DNA of 64,000 nt from VAZQ01 sp036555745. Its GTDB lineage: Bacteria > Pseudomonadota > Alphaproteobacteria > Rhizobiales > Xanthobacteraceae. The translations under genes and the position numbers were made by a program. Below, one piece after another: positions 53,715 to 62,330 of this stretch. Location of the stretch: assembly GCA_036555745.1 (NCBI GenBank), contig DATBKV010000121.1:46632-110631 (forward strand). The letters are read 5' to 3'. The notes under the pieces are model-generated. The model worked only from the letters and a program-made list of their open reading frames with translations, ran no database searches and was not told where the DNA came from. Numbering within the stretch: position 1 is the stretch's first letter; every line of letters begins with the position of its first letter.

Positions 53715-55985
53715 ATGACCAATGTCGGCCAAGCCGCGACCGCCGAACTGGTAACTGGTGCCGCGCCGGCGCCCGGCGGGATCCGTCGGATGCTCGGCTT
53801 GGGGGCAGTGGCGCTTGCCCTGCTGTCGGCGCTCGTGACCTTTTTGGTGCTGGCCAACCTCACGCCGATTCCCCCCACCCACGAGGTCGTGGTCAAGCTG
53901 CTGCTCGCCAACGCGGTCACGGTGTTCCTTCTGGTGCTGGTGATCGCGCGCGAGCTATGGGGCGTCTTGCAGGCGCGCCGCCGCGGACGTGCCGCCGCTC
54001 GCTTGCACGTGCGCATCGTCGCCCTGTTCTCCGTGATCGCCGCCGTGCCGGCAGTGCTGGTCGCGGTGGTGGCCAGCATCACGCTCGACCGCGGCCTCGA
54101 CCAGCTGTTCTCGCAGCAGACGCAGTCGGTCGTCGAGAATTCGATGATCGTCGCCGATGCCTATGTGCGCGAGCAGGTCCAGTTCGTCCGCGCCGAGAGC
54201 ATCGCCACCGCCATCGAGCTCGCCCGCGCCAAGCCCATGTTCGAGCAGTCGCCCGAGCAGTTCCATCAATTCCTCGCGGTGCAGGCCTCGATCCGCGGGC
54301 TGCCGGCTCTCGTGCTGCTCGACAAGGACCTCAATGTCGTCGATCAGGTCGAAACCAAGGTCAGCAAGGCCTTCGTCAAACCGTCGCGCGAGGTGCTCGC
54401 GGGCATCAATGACACCGAGCCGCAAGTGGCGATGTTCCTCGATGACGACTACGTCGCCGCCATTATCAAGTTGCGCGGCTATAACGACGTCTATCTCTAC
54501 ATCGCACGTCTGCTTGACCCGCGGGTGCTCGCCCAATTGCGAGCGACACAGGCCAGCGTCGCGCAATATGCCGACCTGTCGGCGCGCCGGGTCGGCATTC
54601 AGATCGCGTTCGCATTGATGTACACCGTGATCGCCCTGATCGTGCTGCTCTCGGCGGTCTGGATCGGATTGAATTTTGCCAATTACCTGGTTGCGCCGAT
54701 CCGCCGCCTGATCGGGGCGGCTCAGGTGGTCTCGACCGGCAATCTCTACGTTCAGGTCCCGACCCGACGCTCCGAGGGCGATCTCGCTCAATTGGGCGAG
54801 ACCTTCAACAAGATGACCCAGGAGCTACGCACGCAGCGCGACGACATCGTGCGCGCCCGCGACCTCATCGACAGCCGGCGCCGTTTCACCGAAGCTGTTC
54901 TGGCCGGCGCGAGCGCCGGTGTCATCGGCGTCGACGCCGAGAGCTGCATCAGTATTCTCAACCGGTCCGCCGAGCGGCTGATCGGATGTCCGGAGGCCGA
55001 CGCGCTGGGACGGCCACTGACCGAGATCGTTCCCGAGCTTTCCGAGATGTTCCAGGCCGCGCGTTCCGGCGTGCAGCGGCTGTTGCAGGGTCAGGTGACC
55101 ATCAACCGCAACGGCCGCGAGCGCAACCTTTCGGTGCGGGTGACCAGCGAGCAATCGGGCGCCGCCGAGGGCGGCTACGTGATCACGCTCGACGACATCA
55201 CCGAGCTCGTCACCGCGCAGCGAACATCGGCCTGGGCCGATGTCGCACGCCGTATCGCGCACGAGATCAAGAACCCGCTCACTCCGATCCAGCTTTCGGC
55301 CGAGCGCCTGCGCCGCAAATACGCATCCATGATCAAGGAAGACGGCGGCGTGTTCCAGCAGTGCACGGACACCATCGTGCGCCAGGTCGACGACATAAAG
55401 CGCATGGTCGATGAGTTCTCGCGCTTCGCCCGCATGCCCAAGCCGGTGATGGCTGCCGAGGACGTGGCCGACACGGTGCGGCAGGTGGTGTTCCTCCAGC
55501 GCGTGGGCAATTCCGACATCGATATCGATGTGGAGATCGCGGAAGACCCGATGCCCGCGCGCTTCGACCGCCGGCTGATCTCACAGGCGCTCACCAACAT
55601 CATCAAGAACGCTACCGAGGCGATCGCCGCGGTGTCGCCGGCCGAGCTCGGGCGCGGCCGTATCCGGGTCTGGGCGGGACGGGAAGCGGACGATATCGTC
55701 ATCGATGTGGTCGATAACGGGATCGGGTTGCCCAAGGAAAATCGCAGCCGGCTGCTCGAGCCCTATGTCACCACCCGCGAGAAGGGCACCGGGCTCGGTC
55801 TCGCGATCGTGGGCCGCATCCTCGAGGAGCATGGCGGGCGCATCGAGCTGGGCGATGCCGCCGCCAAGATCCCTGGCCAGCGCGGGGCATGGATGCGACT
55901 GCGTTTTGCGGCGGAAACGGCGGGCTCGAACGAGGCCCAGCCTGCGCGTCACTCTGACACCAATCAACTTGCAACGGGTGCTTAA
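53715..55985 (+). CDS. ntrY: membrane sensor histidine kinase NtrY
   Basis: 756 residues from the ATG at 53715; earlier TTG/ATG codons at 53646-53652 would add about 22 residues. Membrane helices at roughly 25-47, 57-78, 95-117 and 293-318 flank an extracytoplasmic sensor region; then come HAMP (LVAPIRRLIGAAQVVSTGNL), PAS (AVLAGASAGVIGVDAESCISIL), HisKA with His516 in RRIAHEIKNPLTPIQLSAERL, and HATPase (IIKNATEAI, DVVDNGIGLPKEN, GTGLGLAIVGRILEEHGG). Partner of NtrX in nitrogen and redox/envelope signalling in alphaproteobacteria. Start 210 bases after ntrC. Confidence 0.95.
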   Translation: MTNVGQAATAELVTGAAPAPGGIRRMLGLGAVALALLSALVTFLVLANLTPIPPTHEVVVKLLLANAVTVFLLVLVIARELWGVLQARRRGRAAARLHVRIVALFSVIAAVPAVLVAVVASITLDRGLDQLFSQQTQSVVENSMIVADAYVREQVQFVRAESIATAIELARAKPMFEQSPEQFHQFLAVQASIRGLPALVLLDKDLNVVDQVETKVSKAFVKPSREVLAGINDTEPQVAMFLDDDYVAAIIKLRGYNDVYLYIARLLDPRVLAQLRATQASVAQYADLSARRVGIQIAFALMYTVIALIVLLSAVWIGLNFANYLVAPIRRLIGAAQVVSTGNLYVQVPTRRSEGDLAQLGETFNKMTQELRTQRDDIVRARDLIDSRRRFTEAVLAGASAGVIGVDAESCISILNRSAERLIGCPEADALGRPLTEIVPELSEMFQAARSGVQRLLQGQVTINRNGRERNLSVRVTSEQSGAAEGGYVITLDDITELVTAQRTSAWADVARRIAHEIKNPLTPIQLSAERLRRKYASMIKEDGGVFQQCTDTIVRQVDDIKRMVDEFSRFARMPKPVMAAEDVADTVRQVVFLQRVGNSDIDIDVEIAEDPMPARFDRRLISQALTNIIKNATEAIAAVSPAELGRGRIRVWAGREADDIVIDVVDNGIGLPKENRSRLLEPYVTTREKGTGLGLAIVGRILEEHGGRIELGDAAAKIPGQRGAWMRLRFAAETAGSNEAQPARHSDTNQLATGA

Positions 55986-55988
55986 GTC

Positions 55989-57353
55989 ATGGCCGATGAC
56001 ATCCTCATCGTCGACGATGAAGCGGACATTCGCGAGCTGGTTTCCGGCATTCTGCAGGATGAAGGCTTCATCACGCGCTCGGCGCGCGACAGCGACGACG
56101 CGCTGGCGCACGTCGCCAGCCGTAGGCCAAGCCTCGTATTCCTCGACATCTGGCTGCAGGGCAGCCGGCTCGACGGCCTGCAGCTGCTCGATGCCATGAA
56201 GACACAGCACCCGGAACTGCCGATCGTGATGATCTCGGGTCACGGCAACATCGAAACCGCTGTCGCCGCCATCAAGCAGGGTGCTTACGATTTCATCGAG
56301 AAGCCGTTCAAGGCCGACCGCCTGGTGCTGGTCGCACAGCGCGCGCTGGAGACGTCGCGGCTCAAGCGCGAGGTCAAGGCGCTCAAGCAGCTGGCGCCGT
56401 CCACCCTGGTCGGCAAGTCGCCATCGATGAATCAGCTCCGTCAGACGGTCGAAAAGATCTCCCCCACCAACAGCCGCATCCTGATCGTGGGACCGGCCGG
56501 AGCCGGCAAGGAGCTGACGGCGCGCGCGATCCATGCCCATTCCGCGCGCGCCAACGGTCCGTTCATCGTGATCAACGCGGCGGCCATGATGCCGGAGCGC
56601 ATGGAGCTCGAGCTGTTCGGCGTCGAGGTGCCCGTCGACGGGCAAGGGCGCAAGGTCGGTGCGCTCGAGGAGGCGCATGGCGGCACCCTGTTCATCGACG
56701 AGATCGCCGACATGCCGCGCGAGACGCAGAACAAGATATTGCGGGTCCTGGTCGAGCAGAGCTTCCAGCGCGTCAGCGGAACCCAGAAGGTACAAGTCGA
56801 CGTGCGCATCATCTCCTCCACCGGTCGCAACATCGAAGCCGAAATCGCCGCCGGCAAGTTCCGCGAAGATCTCTACCATCGGCTCTCGGTGGTACCGATC
56901 CGCGTGCCGCCTCTGGCCGAGCGCCGCGAGGACATTCCGTTGCTGATCGAATACTTCATGGAGCAGATCTCCATGGCGACGGGGCTGCCCAAGCGGCTGA
57001 TCGGAGACGACGCCATGGCCGTGCTGCAATCACATGACTGGCCCGGCAACGTACGGCAACTGCGCAACAACGTGGAACGGCTGATGATCCTCGCCGGCGG
57101 CGACGCAGAGGCGGTGATCAATGCCGACATGCTGCCGCAGGACGTCGGCTCCATGGTTCCCTCCATGCCCGGCGGGGACGGCGGGGAGCACCTCATGGGG
57201 TTGCCGCTGCGCGACGCCCGCGAGGTGTTCGAGCGCGAATACCTGGTGGCGCAGATCAGCCGGTTCGGCGGCAACATCTCGCGCACGGCGGAGTTCGTCG
57301 GCATGGAGCGCTCGGCGCTCCACCGCAAGCTCAAGGCGCTCGGGGTCGACTGA
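55989..57353 (+). CDS. ntrX: response regulator NtrX
   Basis: 454 residues. Receiver domain with Asp53 (LVFLDIWLQG), AAA+ domain with Walker A-like VGPAGAGKELTARAIH and the Walker B GTLFIDEIADMP, and a C-terminal Fis-type helix (SRFGGNISRTAEFVGMERSALHRKL). The sigma-54 contact loop GAFTGA present in NtrC is replaced by a stretch with VPVDGQGRKVGALEEAHGG, so NtrX probably does not work through sigma-54, as reported for other alphaproteobacterial NtrX. It starts 3 bases after the ntrY stop. Confidence 0.96.
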   Translation: MADDILIVDDEADIRELVSGILQDEGFITRSARDSDDALAHVASRRPSLVFLDIWLQGSRLDGLQLLDAMKTQHPELPIVMISGHGNIETAVAAIKQGAYDFIEKPFKADRLVLVAQRALETSRLKREVKALKQLAPSTLVGKSPSMNQLRQTVEKISPTNSRILIVGPAGAGKELTARAIHAHSARANGPFIVINAAAMMPERMELELFGVEVPVDGQGRKVGALEEAHGGTLFIDEIADMPRETQNKILRVLVEQSFQRVSGTQKVQVDVRIISSTGRNIEAEIAAGKFREDLYHRLSVVPIRVPPLAERREDIPLLIEYFMEQISMATGLPKRLIGDDAMAVLQSHDWPGNVRQLRNNVERLMILAGGDAEAVINADMLPQDVGSMVPSMPGGDGGEHLMGLPLRDAREVFEREYLVAQISRFGGNISRTAEFVGMERSALHRKLKALGVD

Positions 57354-57433
57354 GCCGCGGCCGACGGAGCACGGACAAACAGCACCATGCGCTGCTCGTC
57401 GCCCGTCATTTTTGCGGCGCAGTCCGTCCGCTG

Positions 57434-58291
57434 ATGTCGCGGATCGCTTACGTCAACGGTCGCTACCTCCCTTGGCGGACAGCGGCCGTCAACATCGAGG
57501 ATCGCGGCTATCAGTTCTCCGACGGCGTTTACGAGGTCTGCGAAGTCCGCGCCGGCAAGGTCATCGACCAGCGCCGCCATTTGGCTCGCCTGAAGCACTC
57601 GCTTGCCGAGCTCGATATCGCGATGCCAATGCCGGAAAGGGCGCTCGCGATCGTCATGCGTGAGTGCATGCAGCGAAACCGCGTCCGCGACGGCATCATC
57701 TATCTGCAGATCACGCGCGGAGTCGCTCGCCGCGACCACGCTTTTCCCCCGCCGGATACGGCGCCGAGCGTGGTGGTAACCGCTCGCAATCTCGATCTGG
57801 ACGCGAACGAGCGAACCGCCGCGGAAGGTATTGCCGTCGTTACCGTTCCGGACAACCGTTGGGCGCGAGTCGACATCAAATCGATCTCGCTCCTGCCGAA
57901 CGTCCTGGCGAAGCAGGCCGCGCGCGAGAAGGGGGCCAAGGAGGCGTGGTTCGTCGACCACGAGGGCCGCATCACCGAAGGCTCCTCGAGCAATGCTTGG
58001 ATCGTGACGAAGGGCGGCAAGGTCGTGACCCGACCGGCCGATAAGGGAATCTTACGGGGCATCACAAGAGACGTGCTGATCGAGGTGATCAAGGCACAGG
58101 GCCTGGAGCTCGAGGAGCGCCCGTTCACGGTTGAAGAGGCTTATGGCGCCCGCGAGGCGTTTCTGACCTCCGCCAGCCAGATCGTCATGCCCGTGGTGCG
58201 TATCGACGGCCGTCCGGTGGCCAATGGCGCGCCGGGATCGGTCGCATCGGCGCTGCGGGCGCAATTCCACCGCCACGCCGAATGGAGCTGA
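57434..58291 (+). CDS. dat: D-amino-acid aminotransferase (class IV PLP)
   Basis: 285 residues. The fold type IV features are MSRIAYVNGRYLPWRTAAVNIEDRGYQFSDGVYE, the PLP lysine in the WARVDIKSISLLPNVLAKQAA region, and EGSSSNAWIVTKGGKVVTRPAD. These fit D-alanine-type transaminases better than branched-chain ones (DIKSISLLPN is typical of Dat). It makes D-glutamate or D-alanine for peptidoglycan. Its place between ntrX and hfq is conserved in Hyphomicrobiales, so it may share the ntr transcript. Confidence 0.9.
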   Translation: MSRIAYVNGRYLPWRTAAVNIEDRGYQFSDGVYEVCEVRAGKVIDQRRHLARLKHSLAELDIAMPMPERALAIVMRECMQRNRVRDGIIYLQITRGVARRDHAFPPPDTAPSVVVTARNLDLDANERTAAEGIAVVTVPDNRWARVDIKSISLLPNVLAKQAAREKGAKEAWFVDHEGRITEGSSSNAWIVTKGGKVVTRPADKGILRGITRDVLIEVIKAQGLELEERPFTVEEAYGAREAFLTSASQIVMPVVRIDGRPVANGAPGSVASALRAQFHRHAEWS

Positions 58292-58313
58292 CAGTCGCCT
58301 GCGGCGTTGGGGC

Positions 58314-58332
58314 GGGGGCACGTGCTGCCCCC
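58314..58332. terminator. hairpin in the dat-hfq gap
   Basis: GGGGGCA (58314-58320) pairs perfectly with TGCCCCC (58326-58332) around a CGTGC loop, 22 bases after the dat stop. No T run follows. It sits just ahead of a good promoter candidate for hfq, which fits a boundary between the ntr transcript and hfq-hflX. Confidence 0.4.
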
Positions 58333-58341
58333 AACTTGTGC

Positions 58342-58370
58342 TTGCGCGCTCCGCGGACGTGCCCTGTAAT
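58342..58370 (+). promoter_or_regulatory. candidate hfq-hflX promoter
   Basis: TTGCGC (58342-58347) and TGTAAT (58365-58370) are spaced by 17 bases in the 187-base gap before hfq, a good sigma-70-type match for this clade. The transcript would start near 58377, about 100 bases before the hfq ATG. Confidence 0.45.
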
Positions 58371-58478
58371 GGCGGGGTCCCGGTCGCATCGAACGTGCGC
58401 GGCTAGAAAATGGGCACGGCGGCTGGGCAATAAGCCTCGCGGGAAGGGGCCTGCGGGCGAAAAAATGGAACAACGACG

Positions 58479-58739
58479 ATGGCGGCCGACCGCTCACAAA
58501 ACCTGCAAGACACCTTCCTCAATCACGTACGCAAGAACAAGACCCCGCTGACGATCTTCCTGGTGAACGGGGTAAAGCTCCAAGGCGTTGTAACATGGTT
58601 CGATAACTTCTGCGTGCTGCTGCGACGGGATGGGCACTCGCAATTGGTCTACAAGCACGCCATCTCTACCATCATGCCGGGTCATCCGATCCAGCTGTTC
58701 GAAGGGGCCGAGGAATTGTCGGCCGTGGACAAGGCCTGA
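58479..58739 (+). CDS. hfq: RNA chaperone Hfq
   Basis: Hexameric Sm-like protein that helps small RNAs pair with mRNAs. 86 residues. The Sm1 motif NKTPLTIFLVNGVKLQGVVTWFDNFCVLLRRDG is followed by Sm2 in VYKHAISTIMPGHPI; QDTFLNHVRKNK supplies the proximal-face residues. The short acidic tail (EGAEELSAVDKA) is typical of alphaproteobacteria, which lack the long E. coli tail. hflX begins directly after its stop. Confidence 0.98.
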   Translation: MAADRSQNLQDTFLNHVRKNKTPLTIFLVNGVKLQGVVTWFDNFCVLLRRDGHSQLVYKHAISTIMPGHPIQLFEGAEELSAVDKA

Positions 58740-60119
58740 TTGGAACCACGTCGGTTCGATAGCCGCGACCGACTGAGCCCGCCCGCTGGTTCGCAGACCG
58801 GGCGCGCGATGGTGCTCGAGCCGCATCTGCGCGGGCGCACGCCAGGATCGCCGGCAGGCGGTCCTGCGCAGCCGGCGCTGCGCTCCCCGCAGGCAAAACT
58901 CGAGGAAGCGGTCGGCCTCGCGCGCGCCATCGATCTCGCCGTGGTCTCGTCCGGCGTCGTGCCGGTCGCCGACATCCGCCCCGCGACCTTCATCGGCAAG
59001 GGCAAAGTCGAGGAGCTCGCCGGCCTCATCAAAGGCGAAGAGGTCGGCGTCGTGGTGATGGACTGCGCGGTCTCGCCGGTCCAGCAGCGCAATCTGGAAA
59101 AGGCGTGGGGCGCCAAGGTGCTCGATCGCACCGGCTTGATCCTGGAGATTTTCGGACGCCGGGCGCGCACCCGCGAAGGCGCGCTGCAGGTCGAGCTCGC
59201 GCATCTGACCTACCAGAAGAGCCGGCTGGTGCGCTCGTGGACCCATCTCGAGCGGCAGCGCGGCGGCTTCGGCTTCCTCGGCGGCCCCGGTGAAACCCAG
59301 ATCGAATCCGACCGGCGGCTGATCGAGGAGCGCATCGCCCGCATCGAGGGCGAGCTCGACAAGGTCAAGCGCACCCGCAAGCTTCACCGCGACAGCCGCA
59401 AACGCGTGCCGTACCCGATCGTGGCGCTGGTAGGCTATACCAATGCCGGCAAATCGACCTTGTTCAACCGCCTGACGCAGGCGAGCGTGCTCTCGGCCGA
59501 CATGCTGTTCGCGACCCTTGATCCCACCCTGCGGGCCGTTGCACTGCCGAGCGGATTGCGGGTGATCCTGTCGGACACCGTCGGTTTCATTTCCGATTTG
59601 CCCACGACACTGGTGGCGGCATTCCGTGCAACGCTCGAAGAGGTCATCGAAGCCGATCTGATCTTGCACGTGCGCGACATATCGCACGAAGATGCCGAAG
59701 CGCAGTCGCTCGACGTCGAAGACGTCTTGCGCCAGCTGGGAATCGAGGCTCGGGACCGCACGCGGCTGATCGAGGTTTGGAACAAGGTCGATCTGCTGGA
59801 CGGCGAGGCCCGAGCGCGCGCGCGCAATCGCGCCGAGCGACGCGCCGTCGAGGATCGGCCGGTGATGGTGTCGGCGCTGAGCGGGGAGGGGCTCCCGCAT
59901 CTGCTCGCCCAGATCGAGGCCCAGCTGGCCGCACGGCGCGTGACTCTCGACCTCGTCGTCGATGCGGCCGACGGCGCAGCAGTGAGCTGGCTCTACCGTC
60001 ACGCCGAGGTGATGAACAAGGCGTTGCGTGGCGACGGAGCGCTGGCCATCACGGTCCGCGCCGATCCCGTCAACGCGGAAAAAGTGCGCGCCAAGTTCGA
60101 CCGCCCGGGGTCGCACTGA
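58740..60119 (+). CDS. hflX: ribosome-associated GTPase HflX
   Basis: GTPase that binds and splits stalled ribosomes. 459 residues from a TTG at 58740, the base after the hfq stop; the resulting MEPRRFDS start is like that of relatives, so I prefer it to the ATG at 58809. The N-terminal domain has VVPVADIRPATFIGKGKVEELAG and the coiled coil FLGGPGETQIESDRRLIEERIARIEGEL; the G domain has Walker A GYTNAGKSTLF, DTVGFISDLP and NKVD. Expressed with hfq, as in many proteobacteria. Confidence 0.96.
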   Translation: MEPRRFDSRDRLSPPAGSQTGRAMVLEPHLRGRTPGSPAGGPAQPALRSPQAKLEEAVGLARAIDLAVVSSGVVPVADIRPATFIGKGKVEELAGLIKGEEVGVVVMDCAVSPVQQRNLEKAWGAKVLDRTGLILEIFGRRARTREGALQVELAHLTYQKSRLVRSWTHLERQRGGFGFLGGPGETQIESDRRLIEERIARIEGELDKVKRTRKLHRDSRKRVPYPIVALVGYTNAGKSTLFNRLTQASVLSADMLFATLDPTLRAVALPSGLRVILSDTVGFISDLPTTLVAAFRATLEEVIEADLILHVRDISHEDAEAQSLDVEDVLRQLGIEARDRTRLIEVWNKVDLLDGEARARARNRAERRAVEDRPVMVSALSGEGLPHLLAQIEAQLAARRVTLDLVVDAADGAAVSWLYRHAEVMNKALRGDGALAITVRADPVNAEKVRAKFDRPGSH

Positions 60120-60143
60120 ACCGGCCGTACCGGCTCCAAGGCG

Positions 60144-61160
60144 ATGCAGGCCGCAAGCACTCGGATAGCCTCAGCAGGTCTCGCCGCCAGTCTAGCGGCC
60201 TTGCTTTGGGTCACCTTGACTTCCGGCACGCTCGCCGCGCCCCTGAAGCTGCGCTATGGGCAAGCGTACTCCGCGGCACGGAGCATTTTTTCGCTTCCGG
60301 TCACCGTCGCCGACCAGGAGGGCTTCTTTGCGCGCGAGGACCTGAGCGTCGAGTTCCTGGTGCCGATTCCTGGCGGCGCCGACAACCAGATTGCAGCCCT
60401 GCACAACGACAGCGTGGATGTCACCCATGTCGCGACACCGTTCCTGGTGCGGGCGGCACTCGCCGGCTCCGACGCGGTGGCGATCGCAGCCGAGTTCAAC
60501 AATCCCCTCTATACCCTGGTGGCCAAGCCGGAAATTGCCACCGTGGCTGACCTCAGAGGAAAGCTGGTGGGTTTGGCCGACGAATACGGCACCATCTCGC
60601 TTTCGACCCGCAAGCTTCTGGCGATGCACGGATTGGCCCGCGGCGAGTTCGGCGTTCGGGTGATCGAAGGAACCTCGGCGCGCTGGGCCTGCCTGCGGCG
60701 CGGCGACTGCGACGCGGTGGTGCTGGGGCAGCCGCAGGATCTGACCGCGCTGGAGCAAGGATACCGCAGGCTCGGCGACTCCGCGGAGGCGGTGCCGGAG
60801 CTGCTGTATACCGTCAGCGCGGCTCGGCGCTCCTGGGCGCAGGCACACGGGGAGGCCCTCGTGCGGTACGTGCGCGGACTGGCGGCAGCGTTCAAGTTCA
60901 TTCGCGATCCGGGCAACCGTGATCGAGTGGCGCAGGTCGTGCGCCAGAGCACTGGTTGCTCGGAGGCCATTGCGCGCCAGACATTGGAACTGTTTTTCGA
61001 GCCCGAGCGCGGCGTGCTGCCGAAACGCGGCGAAATCGATCTCGACGGACTGGGCCACGTGATCGCCATGATGGGAGAGGCGGGCGCGATCGGGCCGCCG
61101 CTCCCGGCGCCCGAGCGGCTCGTGGACTTGCAATATCTGCGCGCCGCCGGAGTGCGGTAG
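60144..61160 (+). CDS. NMT1/SsuA-type periplasmic substrate-binding protein
   Basis: 338 residues with a signal peptide (about 1-32; AASLAALLWVTLTSGTLAAP). The fold is that of ABC-transporter binding proteins for sulphonates, nitrate or thiamine pyrimidine: VTVADQEGFFAREDLSVEFLV, QIAALHNDSVDVTHVATPFLVRAAL, LRGKLVGLADEYGTISLSTRKLL. No permease or ATPase gene is near, so it is an orphan that must work with a transporter encoded elsewhere, or act otherwise. It follows hflX by 24 bases. The ligand cannot be told. The stop codon overlaps a dispersed repeat. Confidence 0.75.
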   Translation: MQAASTRIASAGLAASLAALLWVTLTSGTLAAPLKLRYGQAYSAARSIFSLPVTVADQEGFFAREDLSVEFLVPIPGGADNQIAALHNDSVDVTHVATPFLVRAALAGSDAVAIAAEFNNPLYTLVAKPEIATVADLRGKLVGLADEYGTISLSTRKLLAMHGLARGEFGVRVIEGTSARWACLRRGDCDAVVLGQPQDLTALEQGYRRLGDSAEAVPELLYTVSAARRSWAQAHGEALVRYVRGLAAAFKFIRDPGNRDRVAQVVRQSTGCSEAIARQTLELFFEPERGVLPKRGEIDLDGLGHVIAMMGEAGAIGPPLPAPERLVDLQYLRAAGVR

Positions 61161-61259
61161 AGCGCGTCCCGATTGGATCGAATCGGGATGCGCTCCAGAT
61201 CTATTTGATTTTGCCCATGTCCTGATCGGAAACCGGTGCCCACTTTACCGGGACATGCG
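61160..61259. repeat. rhizobial-type palindromic intergenic repeat
   Basis: GAGCGCGTCCCGATT (61160-61174) and AATCGGGATGCGCTC (61181-61195) form a 15-base inverted repeat (one G-T pair) around GGATCG. A second part follows, GATTTTGCCCATGTCCTGATC to about 61229, then GTGCCCACTTTACC and CGGGACATGCGC. I recognise this two-part sequence as a common dispersed element between genes in Bradyrhizobium and relatives. It fills the whole gap and lends the last base to the preceding stop codon. Confidence 0.75.
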
Positions 61260-62222
61260 CTAATATTTGGCGATCCCCTTGATGTCGACAACTCGGCGCC
61301 AACGCGCCGCATCACGCTCGATGTAGTCCTGCATTCCTTCCGGCGTGGACGGCATCGGGACGTTGCCCACGAGGGCAAGCTTCTCGCGGATCTCTGGCAT
61401 CTTGAGGATTTCCGCCACCTCGCGATTGAGCCGGTCGACGACAGGGCGCGGCGTGCCGCCGGGTGCCGCCAGGCCGAGCCAGGACATCACCTCGAATCCC
61501 GGCAGCGTCTCGGCGATGGCGGGGATTTCCGGGTCGAGTATGAAACGCCTGCGCGAGGAGACCGCCAACCCGCGCAAGATTCCTCCCCGGATCTGCGCAA
61601 ATGCAATGGTCCCGGTCTCGATCATCACGTCAAGGCGGCCTCCCAGCAGATCCTGCACGATTTGGGTATTGCCGCGGTAGGGAATGCCGCGAAGCGAGAT
61701 GTGGGCCTCGAGATTGATCAGCTCGCCGGTGAGATGGTGCACGCTGCCGGGCAGATTCATCCCGTAGGTCACGTCGAATGGGGCAGCCTTGGCGCGCGCG
61801 ATGAGATCGGGGAAGGACGTGATCGGAGAATTGGGAGCCGTTGCCACCACCATGGGATAGCCGGACACCAGGGTGATAAAGGTGAAATCATTGATCGGAT
61901 CATAGGGGAGCGATTTCGCCACCGCCGTGCGGGCGGAGAACGCCCCGGTCAGCATGGTGATCAGGTAGCCGTCCGGCTGCGACTTGGCCACCGTGTTCCA
62001 GGCCGTCACGCCGGTCATCGTGGAATTCTCGACGACGACGGCTTGGCCGAGCCGCTCGCTCAGTCGCTCCGCGAGCAGCCGGCTGACGAAATCCGGACTG
62101 CCGCCGGCGGGCGTCCCAGTCACGATTTTGATCGTGCGCGTCGGCCACGGCTGGGCGGCGAGGGGAGGGGCCAGCAGCGCCGTGCCGAGCGCGATGCCGA
62201 TAAGGTAGCGCAAGACTCGCAT
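61260..62222 (-). CDS. TctC/Bug-family tripartite tricarboxylate receptor
   Basis: 320 residues with a signal peptide (1-23; YLIGIALGTALLAPPLAAQ). The family start WPTRTIKIVTGTPAGGSPDFVSRLLAERL, the DFTFITLVSGYPMVVA strand and the RGIPYRGNTQIVQDLLGGRLDVMIET hinge are standard for Bug receptors, which bind carboxylates in the periplasm. TctA/TctB membrane partners are absent here, as is usual for the large Bug family in these bacteria. Ligand unknown. Convergent with the previous binding protein across the repeat. Confidence 0.9.
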   Translation of the reverse strand: MRVLRYLIGIALGTALLAPPLAAQPWPTRTIKIVTGTPAGGSPDFVSRLLAERLSERLGQAVVVENSTMTGVTAWNTVAKSQPDGYLITMLTGAFSARTAVAKSLPYDPINDFTFITLVSGYPMVVATAPNSPITSFPDLIARAKAAPFDVTYGMNLPGSVHHLTGELINLEAHISLRGIPYRGNTQIVQDLLGGRLDVMIETGTIAFAQIRGGILRGLAVSSRRRFILDPEIPAIAETLPGFEVMSWLGLAAPGGTPRPVVDRLNREVAEILKMPEIREKLALVGNVPMPSTPEGMQDYIERDAARWRRVVDIKGIAKY

Positions 62223-62330
62223 GCCGGTTTTGTGCTTGGTGGCGGCCGGCCGGGCCGCAGGAATGCTATCACCGGGGCCAGCGGCGGCGACAGGGGCTTG
62301 CCTGCTTCCTCGCCAAATTGCACCCGGACC

